NCBI GenBank assembly: GCA_017406955.1
Contig: JAFQXM010000012.1
Span: forward strand, 62,001 to 126,000
Origin: Bacilli bacterium
GTDB lineage: Bacteria > Bacillota_I > Bacilli_A > RF39 > UBA660
Length of the DNA stretch: 64,000 nucleotides
Direction of reading: 5' to 3'
The notes beneath the pieces were generated by a model. The model was given only the letters and a program-made list of their open reading frames with translations. It searched no databases and was not told the origin of the DNA. Shown here one piece after another: positions 9,194-16,380 of this stretch (position 1 is the stretch's first letter; each line of letters opens with the position of its first letter). A program made the translations under genes and the position numbers.

Positions 9194-10161
9194 ATTTCAT
9201 TATTAATTTCTTTTATTAAAGTTTTTACTCTTTTTGGACTTAATCCATAGTCATATGGTAGTCCTATGTACATTTCATATTGATTTAAGTCAGCTTCATT
9301 ACCATTTTCTAGGAATACTTGATAATGAACTTTTATATCAGCATCTCCAATATTTTTAGCATATAAATAATTATATGGTAAGTTTTCACTTTCTACTACA
9401 GCTTCTTCTAACTCTTTTCTGTCGATTCCAGGAACATCTTTAGCAAATTTATAGCAATATCCTGGATCTTTACTTTCAATTACAACTTTTTTTAGTTTAT
9501 TTATATCAGATTCTGGTATTCTTTTAGCAAAGAGATAACAATACTCTGGATCAAGACTTTCCATAACTACTTTTTCATGAGAATCTATATCTGCACCAAT
9601 TACATTGGCAGCAAATAAATAATTATATTTTGGATCTTTACTATTAATTACTACCTTACCATGTCCTTTTATATCTGAATACTTAATACTACTAGCAAAT
9701 AAATAATTATATTTTGGATCTTTACTTTTAATTATAAATTGACCTAATCTATCTCTATTAGCACCAGATACATCTTTAGCAAAAAAGTAACAATACTTAA
9801 CATCTCCACTATCAATAATTGCTTGTTCGTGAGCTCCTATATCTACTCCTTCTATATCTTTAGCACAATAATAATTATATTTTGGATCTTTACTATCTAT
9901 TATTACCCCAGTATGTTTATCAACATCGGCTTCTTTAAAATTTTCTATAAAATGATAATTATAAGCTGGATTTTTATTATCTAATATAACTTGTTCATGA
10001 GCTTTTATATTAGCACCCTTTATTTTTCTAGCAAATTCATATGATAAATAACTATTTTTAGTATCTAATATATTTGATTCTAAACTATCAACTACAAACT
10101 TATCTCCATATTCTTCTTGTAATCTTTCAATCATATTTATTATTTTATATTCAGTTTTCAT
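9184..10161 (-). CDS. protein of about nine 28-residue tandem repeats
   Basis: Function unknown. The 325-aa sequence consists almost wholly of repeats from about residue 28 to 290, each close to 28 residues with the core VIxSKDPKYNYLFAKxIxGAD and an HEK-like turn. No signal peptide or membrane segment is seen. Regular Tyr/Phe and Ala positions suggest a helical solenoid, probably a protein-binding scaffold. Similar YCYxFAKD repeat proteins occur in Clostridia, phages and gut Firmicutes by recollection, without assigned role. A GAGGAGG ribosome site supports the start. It sits alone between smc and the ylxY-pnp group, bounded by terminators. Confidence 0.6.
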   Translation of the reverse strand: MKTEYKIINMIERLQEEYGDKFVVDSLESNILDTKNSYLSYEFARKIKGANIKAHEQVILDNKNPAYNYHFIENFKEADVDKHTGVIIDSKDPKYNYYCAKDIEGVDIGAHEQAIIDSGDVKYCYFFAKDVSGANRDRLGQFIIKSKDPKYNYLFASSIKYSDIKGHGKVVINSKDPKYNYLFAANVIGADIDSHEKVVMESLDPEYCYLFAKRIPESDINKLKKVVIESKDPGYCYKFAKDVPGIDRKELEEAVVESENLPYNYLYAKNIGDADIKVHYQVFLENGNEADLNQYEMYIGLPYDYGLSPKRVKTLIKEINNEIKR

Positions 10162-10214
10162 AATAACCTCCTCTTTGTAGGAATATATTATAACACTTTA
10201 TATAAAAATATCAA

Positions 10215-11078
10215 TTACTTATCATAACTTTCATTTAATAATTCATCTAAAGTTAAAAAAGTATAACCACGAGATTTAATATAATCTATTACTGTAGATA
10301 ATTCTATTTCAGTTGATGAATTAATTGGTATAGATATAATAGATGCATTTTGTAATTTATTTTTTATTTCTTTATATGGGTAATTTCCTACTTTAATAGT
10401 AGGAAGTATTGTATGTAATTTCAATTTAGAACATAACTTTATTATCTCTTCATTATCATAATCTGCATAACAGTATTTAGCATTCTTTCCAGTAACATTA
10501 TTTAAATAATTAATGGCAGATGAAAAGTATATTTCTTTATAAGAATTATCATAATTTAATATTTCAAGTTCCGAATTAATAAAAGTATTTACTAAATCTA
10601 AATTATTCTCTAAAAATAATCCATCTATAAAGATAGTTGACTTAATATTTTTATTTACTAATATATTATTAATGTTTTTAATATTATCTATATTAGTATT
10701 ATTTTCTATTTTGAAAACTAAAGATACAGACTTCTTTTCATTATTACCTACTGTTATATACTTATTATAAATATTATCTATAGATATGGTAGGTTTAGTT
10801 TCTTTAAAGACTGTTAATGCTTCATTATAATTACCATATTTTTTCATTTTTTTATAACTTTTATTATAATCAATTTCTTTTCCTGTAAGACCTGGTATAA
10901 TAGTATTCTTACTTACTTTAGCATTCATTGCTTTTTTTATGTATTTACTATTAGATTTTTTTATTTCTTTCATAATTGGATCAGTTTCTCTTATAATATC
11001 AATTGTTTTATTTGTGTAATAAAAGCTAAAGATAGTTAAGCATACTACAAAAACTATTTTATAGATATTATTTTTCAT
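10215..11078 (-). CDS. YlxY-like degenerate polysaccharide deacetylase
   Basis: A 287-aa membrane-anchored protein: one N-terminal hydrophobic segment (about 7-24) then an extracellular NodB-like domain (about 110-285). The fold is recognisable (SVSLVFKI, STIFIDGLFL, and the C-terminal GYTFLTLDELL), but the catalytic TFDDG motif of active deacetylases is replaced by VFKIE and the metal-binding HSxxH is not visible. Position directly after pnp matches ylxY of B. subtilis (pnpA-ylxY), whose product is a sporulation-associated deacetylase-like protein. Enzymatic activity therefore seems unlikely. Confidence 0.65.
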   Translation of the reverse strand: MKNNIYKIVFVVCLTIFSFYYTNKTIDIIRETDPIMKEIKKSNSKYIKKAMNAKVSKNTIIPGLTGKEIDYNKSYKKMKKYGNYNEALTVFKETKPTISIDNIYNKYITVGNNEKKSVSLVFKIENNTNIDNIKNINNILVNKNIKSTIFIDGLFLENNLDLVNTFINSELEILNYDNSYKEIYFSSAINYLNNVTGKNAKYCYADYDNEEIIKLCSKLKLHTILPTIKVGNYPYKEIKNKLQNASIISIPINSSTEIELSTVIDYIKSRGYTFLTLDELLNESYDK

Positions 11079-11100
11079 TAAATCACCTAATAGATTATAT

Positions 11101-11131
11101 GAAAAAGAAGTTCTATTTAAGAACTTCTTTA
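11101..11131 (-). terminator. terminator of pnp
   Basis: A 10-bp stem AAGAAGTTCT/AGAACTTCTT followed by T on the minus strand, 30 nt before the ylxY-like start. Confidence 0.75.
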
Positions 11132-13294
11132 TTATTTTTTATCCTTTTTATTTTTAGGTTTAGGTAAAGCATCTTTTCTTGAAAAGTTTTGACGTCCACG
11201 TTTATCAGGACCTAGAGCTTTAACAATTATTTCGTCTCCTTCTTGTACAATATCTGTAACTTTATTAACTCTTTCATGAGCAAGTTGAGATATATGAACT
11301 AAACCTTCACATCCTGGCCATATTTCTACAAAGCAACCAAAGTCTTCTACTTTAACTACTTTAGCATCATAAATTTTACCTACTTCTACTTCTTTAATAA
11401 CATCTTCAATCATAGCTTTAGTTTTTTCAATTACATCTTTATCTGTATGGTAGATAATTACTCTTCCATCTTCTTCTAAATCAACTTTAACAGCATTTAC
11501 ATTAGTAACTTCTGTAACATTAGAAGCTTCACAGATAATCTTAGTAATCATTTCTCCACCACGACCAATAACTTCTTTAATCTTGTTAGGATCAATTTTA
11601 AATGTTTCCATCTTAGGAGCATATTTAGATACTTCGCCTCTTGGTTCTTTAATTTGTTTTTTAATCTTATCTAGTATTTGAAGTCTAGCTTTTTTAGCTT
11701 GCGCTAAAGCTTCTTTTAATATATCTTTTGTAATACCACTAATCTTAATATCCATTTGAAGTGCTGTAATACCATCTTTAGTACCAGCAACTTTAAAGTC
11801 CATATCACCTAAGTGATCTTCCATACCTTGGATATCAGTTAAAATAGTATAATCATCTTCATGAGTAATTAATCCCATAGCGATTCCCGCAACTGGAGCC
11901 TTAATTGGAACTCCTGCAGCCATTAGTGACATACATCCAGCACATATACTTGCTTGTGATGATGATCCATTTGATTCTAATATTTCAGAAACAATTCTAA
12001 TTGTATATGGGAATTCTTCTTCACTAGGAATAACTTGTAATAAAGCTTTTTCTCCTAAAGCACCATGTCCAACTTCTCTTCTTCCAGGAGCACCATATCT
12101 TCCAGTTTCACCTACTGAAAATTGTGGGAAGTTATAATGTAACATAAATCTCTTTTGATCTTCTAATCCCAATCCATCTAAAATTTGATGTTCTCCTAGG
12201 GCACCTAGAGTAGTTACTGATAAACTTTGAGTTTCTCCACGTGTAAATAGTGCAGAGCCATGAGTTCTAGGTAACATATCAATATCAGTAGATAATTTTC
12301 TTATCTCATCCATCTTACGTCCATCAGCACGTTTCTTTTCCTTAACTACAATACTTCTAAATAATTTATATTCTATATCAGATAAAACCATATTTACTTT
12401 AGCAAGTAATTCTTTTAATTCTATATCTTTTAGTTCATCTTCATTTTCTTCTGTATAAAGATCTATTATTTCTTCTTTCACTTCATCAATAGCAGCATAT
12501 TTTTTAAGTTTATCTTTTATACGTAGAGCTTTATCCATTTTTTTAGTAGCAAGTTTTTCTATACGTTCTATCATTTCAGTATCAGGTACTAATGTTTCAT
12601 ATTCCATCTTTTCTTCCCCAATATCTTTAATAATTTTTTCTTCAAATTTAATTAATTCTTTAATTGCTTTATGACCTTCCATTAATGCTTCTAACATAAC
12701 ATCTTCAGGAACTTCTTTAGCACTAGATTCAACCATATTAATAGCATCTTTAGTACCAGCAACAGTTAACTCTAATTCACTTTCTTCTAACTCTTCTGGT
12801 GTTGGATTAATTACAAACTTACCATTTACACGTCCAACTTTAACTCCTGCGATTGGTCCATTAAATGGAATCTTTGAAATTGATGTTGCAAGTGAAGATG
12901 CAAACATTGCAGTTAACTCAGGTGAACAATCTTGATCAACTGATAATACTGTTGATATTATTTGAACTTCATTTTTAAATCCTTCTGGGAATAATGGTCT
13001 CATAGGACGATCAATCATTCTAGCAGCTAATGTTGCAGCTTCACTAGGACGTCCTTCTCTTTTAATAAATCCACCAGGTATTTTTCCTACTGAGTATAAT
13101 TTTTCTTGATAGTTTACTGTTAATGGAAAGAAATCACTTAATAAGTTAACATTTTTAGATACTACTGCCGCAGTTAATACAACTGTATCATTATATCTAA
13201 CAAGTACTGCCCCATCAGCTTGTTTAGCCATCTCTCCTGTTTCTACTACTATTTTTCTTCCATGAAACTTTAATTCATATTTTTTCTTTTTCAT
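11132..13294 (-). CDS. pnp: polynucleotide phosphorylase
   Basis: A 720-aa 3'-5' phosphorolytic exoribonuclease of the RNA degradosome. Two RNase PH domains (about 1-220 and 310-540) flank a helical domain; the second carries the [18 protein letters not shown] region and the [17 protein letters not shown] active-site stretch. A KH domain ([11 protein letters not shown]) and an S1 domain (GFGCFVEI-like segment, GLVHISQL) close the protein. Order rpsO-pnp is conserved across bacteria. Terminators lie on both sides, so pnp may rely partly on read-through from rpsO. Confidence 0.96.
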   Translation of the reverse strand: MKKKKYELKFHGRKIVVETGEMAKQADGAVLVRYNDTVVLTAAVVSKNVNLLSDFFPLTVNYQEKLYSVGKIPGGFIKREGRPSEAATLAARMIDRPMRPLFPEGFKNEVQIISTVLSVDQDCSPELTAMFASSLATSISKIPFNGPIAGVKVGRVNGKFVINPTPEELEESELELTVAGTKDAINMVESSAKEVPEDVMLEALMEGHKAIKELIKFEEKIIKDIGEEKMEYETLVPDTEMIERIEKLATKKMDKALRIKDKLKKYAAIDEVKEEIIDLYTEENEDELKDIELKELLAKVNMVLSDIEYKLFRSIVVKEKKRADGRKMDEIRKLSTDIDMLPRTHGSALFTRGETQSLSVTTLGALGEHQILDGLGLEDQKRFMLHYNFPQFSVGETGRYGAPGRREVGHGALGEKALLQVIPSEEEFPYTIRIVSEILESNGSSSQASICAGCMSLMAAGVPIKAPVAGIAMGLITHEDDYTILTDIQGMEDHLGDMDFKVAGTKDGITALQMDIKISGITKDILKEALAQAKKARLQILDKIKKQIKEPRGEVSKYAPKMETFKIDPNKIKEVIGRGGEMITKIICEASNVTEVTNVNAVKVDLEEDGRVIIYHTDKDVIEKTKAMIEDVIKEVEVGKIYDAKVVKVEDFGCFVEIWPGCEGLVHISQLAHERVNKVTDIVQEGDEIIVKALGPDKRGRQNFSRKDALPKPKNKKDKK

Positions 13295-13333
13295 ACTTCT
13301 ACCTCTTTTATATAATATTTGTCTACTTTATTC

Positions 13334-13363
13334 AAAAAAATAGACACTGAAAAAACGTGTCTA
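13334..13363 (-). terminator. terminator between rpsO and pnp
   Basis: A TAGACAC/GTGTCTA stem with a 9-nt loop and seven T on the minus strand, directly after the rpsO stop. It may act as an attenuator for pnp. Confidence 0.75.
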
Positions 13364-13630
13364 CTTTCTTAATCCTAATTTTTTAATTACTTCACGATAA
13401 CTTTGAATGTCTTTTTTAGCCAAATATTTTAATAAATTCTTACGTTGTCCAACTTTCTTTAAAAGACCTCTACGTGAATGAAAATCATGAATGTGTACTT
13501 TTAAATGTTCAGTTAAGTCATTAATCTCTTTTGTTAAAATAGCAATTTGTACTTCAGCTGAACCAGTATCATTCTTACTCTTAGCAAAGTCTTTAATTAT
13601 CTTTGCTTTTTCATCTTTACTTAATGCCAT
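13361..13630 (-). CDS. rpsO: ribosomal protein S15
   Basis: An 89-aa protein of the 30S platform that binds the 16S rRNA three-way junction. It has full family length and the conserved core [18 protein letters not shown] followed by RKNLLKYL. An AAAGGAAG ribosome site precedes the ATG. It has its own SigA-type promoter located just after the toxN stop codon, so it is not dependent on the upstream toxin operon. Confidence 0.96.
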   Translation of the reverse strand: MALSKDEKAKIIKDFAKSKNDTGSAEVQIAILTKEINDLTEHLKVHIHDFHSRRGLLKKVGQRKNLLKYLAKKDIQSYREVIKKLGLRK

Positions 13631-13708
13631 AATAAAACTTCCTTTCTAATAAATTCACCAATACTAAGTAAAAAGTCGGAAAATCTTTAAACCTGGAATT
13701 GGTACAGC
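13631..13708 (-). promoter_or_regulatory. rpsO 5' leader, possible S15 autoregulatory structure
   Basis: The leader is about 78 nt. An ACCAAT near its 5' end (13698-13703) can pair with ATTGGT (13657-13662) close to the ribosome site. S15 represses its own mRNA through leader structures in many bacteria; the match here is to the principle, not to a known sequence motif. Confidence 0.3.
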
Positions 13709-13714
13709 ACATAT

Positions 13715-13743
13715 AATATACTAAATTTTTATGAATTTGTAAA
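13715..13743 (-). promoter_or_regulatory. SigA-type promoter of rpsO
   Basis: TTTACA, 17-nt spacer, TATATT read on the minus strand, starting 21 nt after the toxN stop. Confidence 0.65.
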
Positions 13744-13764
13744 GTACTTTATTAATAAATATAT

Positions 13765-14271
13765 TTATTTATTATTATATTCTTTACATTTTTCTTCTAA
13801 TAAAGGAAAATTACAACATCTAGTTTTTATATTTTTTGATAGTTTATTATTTTTATATAAATTATATAATAATCTTGACTTTGTATAGATATCTTTCTTA
13901 TTTGATGTTAACCATCTCAATTGATTATTCATTAACGCTATTCTCTGTATTTCTTTTTTATTACTTGTTTTTTTATTTAAATCAAATTCCTCATAATTAT
14001 TACTTTTTACTGGTATCATATTATTAAAATTAATTACACCATATTTACCTTTGTTAATTTTTATTAAATCAATTGTATTTCTTAATTGTTTATGTTTCTT
14101 TTTTGGACTAGACAATGGGGCAAAATACTCAAACTTATCTATTTTGAATAATACACCAATGAAAGGTCTTAAATCTTTAGTTCCAGCATTATATGACACT
14201 TTATTATCATATTTTCTTAAAAAATCACAATATTTGTAATTAACTTTTACTATTTTAAAATTTTTATACAT
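13765..14271 (-). CDS. toxN: ToxN/AbiQ-family type III endoribonuclease toxin
   Basis: A 168-aa basic protein resembling the ToxN/AbiQ/CptN endoribonucleases, which cut cellular RNA and their own antitoxin precursor and give phage resistance. Recognisable pieces are the N-terminal NYKYCDFLRKYDNKVSYNAG region, RPFIGVLFKIDKFEYFAPLSSPKKKH (core of the RNA-binding groove), INFNNMIPV, and a C-terminal helix with CCNFPLLEEKC. The decisive support is context: 110 nt upstream lies a terminator preceded by tandem 37-nt repeats, the normal toxI-terminator-toxN layout. An AGGAGG site supports the start. The module sits between truB and rpsO, suggesting insertion into a conserved operon. Confidence 0.88.
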   Translation of the reverse strand: MYKNFKIVKVNYKYCDFLRKYDNKVSYNAGTKDLRPFIGVLFKIDKFEYFAPLSSPKKKHKQLRNTIDLIKINKGKYGVINFNNMIPVKSNNYEEFDLNKKTSNKKEIQRIALMNNQLRWLTSNKKDIYTKSRLLYNLYKNNKLSKNIKTRCCNFPLLEEKCKEYNNK

Positions 14272-14318
14272 TTATAATCCTCCTGTTATTAAAATAATTA
14301 AACATAAGTTACGCATTT

Positions 14319-14347
14319 ATTTTATCATACATATGTTCTTGTGTCAA
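14319..14347 (-). promoter_or_regulatory. possible second promoter in front of toxN
   Basis: TTGACA (14342-14347), 17-nt spacer, TAAAAT (14319-14324) on the minus strand, located between the toxI terminator and toxN. Known ToxIN operons rely on terminator read-through, so this would be an extra toxin promoter. Confidence 0.45.
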
Positions 14348-14373
14348 TTATATATACAAATATATAATTGACA
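14342..14373. repeat. perfect 14-bp inverted repeat upstream of toxN
   Basis: TGTCAATTATATAT and its exact complement are separated by 4 nt (14356-14359). The arm nearer toxN supplies the TTGACA of the possible toxN promoter. It could be an operator or an mRNA hairpin. Confidence 0.85.
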
Positions 14374-14380
14374 GCTATAC

Positions 14381-14409
14381 AAAAAAAGATTAGAGTCTGC
14401 TCTCTAATC
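14381..14409 (-). terminator. toxI terminator
   Basis: An 8-bp stem GATTAGAG/CTCTAATC with a 6-nt loop, followed by seven T on the minus strand. It sits between antitoxin repeats and toxin, as in known ToxIN operons where leakage sets the toxin:antitoxin ratio. Confidence 0.88.
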
Positions 14410-14410
14410 T

Positions 14411-14532
14411 ACTTTTTTAGCTGCCACTTATAGAGCTGGCTTCACTCACTTTTTTAGCTGCCACTTATAGAGCTGGCTTCACTCACTTTTTTAGCTGCCA
14501 CTTAAGGCTGGCTTCACCTGCTTTTTTATCGC
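14411..14532 (-). repeat. toxI tandem repeats (37 nt)
   Basis: Identical units at 14411-14447 and 14448-14484. A third at 14485-14520 lacks TAGAG in the middle and ends differently. A partial, degenerate copy follows to about 14532. Confidence 0.92.
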
Positions 14533-14593
14533 TACCATGTGTAGCATTAATATTATACGCATTATTAGATAAAAATTGCATATAAGTGATCAT

Positions 14594-14622
14594 ATATTAT
14601 CATATATGTTCAAAAATGTCAA
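14594..14622 (-). promoter_or_regulatory. SigA-type promoter of toxI
   Basis: Consensus TTGACA (14617-14622), 17-nt spacer, TAATAT (14594-14599) on the minus strand. The -35 box overlaps the truB stop codon. A second TATAAT (14552-14557) lies downstream without a good -35. Confidence 0.75.
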
Positions 14623-15482
14623 TTATAGTTAACATTAAAATTCTTCCATGTCTTTAACATATCTTTATCTTTTTCATATATTCCAAGTATTTTATCTTTA
14701 TATTTAAATATTACTTTATCTCTTATATTAAATTCATTTTTTATTTTTACTCCATTAGATATTTTTTTATATAAATCATTTTCTATTTCTATTACTGGAT
14801 AATCTAGAGCTTCATCTATAGAATATAATTTATATTTGCCATTTTTTATATCATCTAAAGTATATGCTTCTTCTATTGTAAACTTACCTTGTTTAGTTCT
14901 AGTAAGTTTAGTCATAGTAGCATATGTATTTAGACTTTTTCCAATATCATTAATTAAACTTCTTATATAACAACCTTTAGAGACTAATGCTTTAAACATA
15001 AATTCGCATCTATCTGTACTTAGAAGTTCTATTTTTTTTATAGTTACTTTTTTCTTAGGAAGTTCTACTTCTTCATTATTTCTAGCATATTCATATAATT
15101 TTTTACCATTAACTTTTACTGCAGAATATATTGGTACTTCCTGCATATAAGTTTTTTTATAACTAGAAATAGTTTTTTCGATATTTAAATTGTCATATAC
15201 CAGCTTATTATCTATTACCTTACCTTCTATATCATAAGTATCAGTCTTTATACCTAGTAATACTCCTGCGATATACTCTTTATATTCTGATGTTAATAAT
15301 TCTCCTATTTTAGTAGCATTACCAATAGTAATAACTAATACTCCTTCTGCTAAAGGATCAAGTGTCCCAGTATGACCAACTTTCTTCGTTTTAAATATTT
15401 TACATATTTCATTAACCACATCACGAGATGTCATACCTTTTTCTTTATTAACAACTAACACTCCATCTAATTTATTAGACAT
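14619..15482 (-). CDS. truB: tRNA pseudouridine-55 synthase
   Basis: A 287-aa enzyme that makes Psi55 in the T-loop of tRNAs. N-terminal GVLVVNKEKGMTSRDVV and the catalytic-Asp motif HTGTLDPLAEGVLVI (about 37-51) are diagnostic, as is GCYIRSLINDIG. The C-terminal PUA-like part is short and divergent. It is preceded by an unknown gene with 8 nt between. In many Bacilli truB leads to ribF and then rpsO; here the type III TA module occupies that position and ribF is not in the window. Confidence 0.94.
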   Translation of the reverse strand: MSNKLDGVLVVNKEKGMTSRDVVNEICKIFKTKKVGHTGTLDPLAEGVLVITIGNATKIGELLTSEYKEYIAGVLLGIKTDTYDIEGKVIDNKLVYDNLNIEKTISSYKKTYMQEVPIYSAVKVNGKKLYEYARNNEEVELPKKKVTIKKIELLSTDRCEFMFKALVSKGCYIRSLINDIGKSLNTYATMTKLTRTKQGKFTIEEAYTLDDIKNGKYKLYSIDEALDYPVIEIENDLYKKISNGVKIKNEFNIRDKVIFKYKDKILGIYEKDKDMLKTWKNFNVNYN

Positions 15483-15490
15483 ATTTTCTC

Positions 15491-16162
15491 CTATAATCTT
15501 TCTACTTTCTCTTCTTCTTCATTAGAAAATAGTTTGTCATCTGATAAATCAATTATAGTATCTACAGAATGTAATCTATTTTCAATACTAGTATTATATA
15601 AATCAATAATCTCATTAGTATTCATATTTTTTACGTTAATTCCCTCTTTTTGTAGATGAATTTTAATTATTTTTTCCATTTCATTAGGTTTTACTGTATT
15701 TTTTAATTTATATTGAAGATTTTTTTTCTTTTTTATATCTTCTTCTGTTTTAATACCTCTACTAAACCCATGATAATCATTATTTATAATTGCTTGTTTG
15801 ATAGCATTTTTTAGTTGATTTGGATTAGTTTTTTCATACTTTTCCAAAGTTGCTTCTGAAGCTTCATTTAAAACACTAGTTTTAAACTCATACTCTGCAC
15901 CACCTAAAATACGTTCATATACATATAAATCATAATCTTCTGTAGTATGAGAAGCTTTAGTAACTATTTCTTTTACCAAATTACTAGTTAAATATTTTGT
16001 AACATTATCTCTATCACCATTATCTCTAGAAAAGCATTTATTGTTACCAGTATTAATATATATGTTTAGACGATTTATTGCATCATATAAACCATACTTA
16101 TTTAATAAAGTATTTAAAGCATTATCCAATACATCCCTTGGATCTATATTATTGTTGTCCAT
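15491..16162 (-). CDS. unknown soluble protein
   Basis: A 223-aa charged protein I do not recognise. No signal, membrane segment or clear motif is visible; helices predominate, with an acidic C-terminus (SNEEEEKVERL). I start at MDNNNID because a GAGGAGG site lies 5 nt upstream. Its start overlaps the end of a small acidic ORF by 14 nt, and 8 nt separate it from truB, so it is the middle gene of a probable three-gene unit. Confidence 0.6.
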   Translation of the reverse strand: MDNNNIDPRDVLDNALNTLLNKYGLYDAINRLNIYINTGNNKCFSRDNGDRDNVTKYLTSNLVKEIVTKASHTTEDYDLYVYERILGGAEYEFKTSVLNEASEATLEKYEKTNPNQLKNAIKQAIINNDYHGFSRGIKTEEDIKKKKNLQYKLKNTVKPNEMEKIIKIHLQKEGINVKNMNTNEIIDLYNTSIENRLHSVDTIIDLSDDKLFSNEEEEKVERL

Positions 16163-16307
16163 AAAAATCCTCCTCATCCATAATAATAGTGTCTGTTAAC
16201 ATTTCTTTAGCCATTTCTAATTGTTCTTTTAAATTTAAGGTGTTTTCTAAATCATCTAATTCTTCTTCAAGATGTTTTACAACTACTTCTTTATTTTCAT
16301 TTTCCAT
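16149..16307 (-). CDS. small acidic protein, unknown
   Basis: A 52-aa ORF starting MENENKEVVVKHLEEEL, rich in Glu, Asp and Leu, probably one or two amphipathic helices. A GAGGTG ribosome site precedes the ATG. Its last 14 nt overlap the next gene, whose ribosome site lies inside it, suggesting translational coupling. Function is unknown. Confidence 0.55.
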   Translation of the reverse strand: MENENKEVVVKHLEEELDDLENTLNLKEQLEMAKEMLTDTIIMDEEDFYGQQ

Positions 16308-16342
16308 ATAATCACCTCTACTATTATAATTATAACATAATA

Positions 16343-16376
16343 AAAGTAATAGATACTAAATTTTATCTATTACTTT
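16343..16376 (-). terminator. hairpin after polC
   Basis: A 13-bp stem AAAGTAATAGATA/TATCTATTACTTT just past the polC stop. The T-run is weak, so termination may be partial. Confidence 0.6.
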
Positions 16377-16380
16377 ACAC

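Larger units (their letters stand above)
14381..14587 (-). ncRNA. toxI: ToxI-like antitoxin RNA precursor
   Basis: The transcript is predicted from the promoter at 14594-14622 to the terminator at 14381. It contains two identical 37-nt units, a third with an altered loop, and a degenerate fourth. In transcription direction a unit reads GTGAAGCCAGC...AAGTGGCAGCTAAAAAAG. By memory this closely resembles the 36-nt ToxI pseudoknot repeat of Pectobacterium (AGGTGA...AAGTGCAGCTAGAAA). Each repeat would be cut by ToxN and bind it as a pseudoknot. The first unit in the transcript begins CAGGTGA, nearest to that consensus. Confidence 0.82.

Noticed and set aside
13836-14239. Two plus-strand frames opposite toxN
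   Set aside because: Low-complexity shadows of the toxN coding strand, without ribosome sites.
14411-14532. CRISPR array
   Set aside because: The 37-nt units are directly adjacent without spacers, and a toxin gene with a terminator follows. They are toxI repeats.
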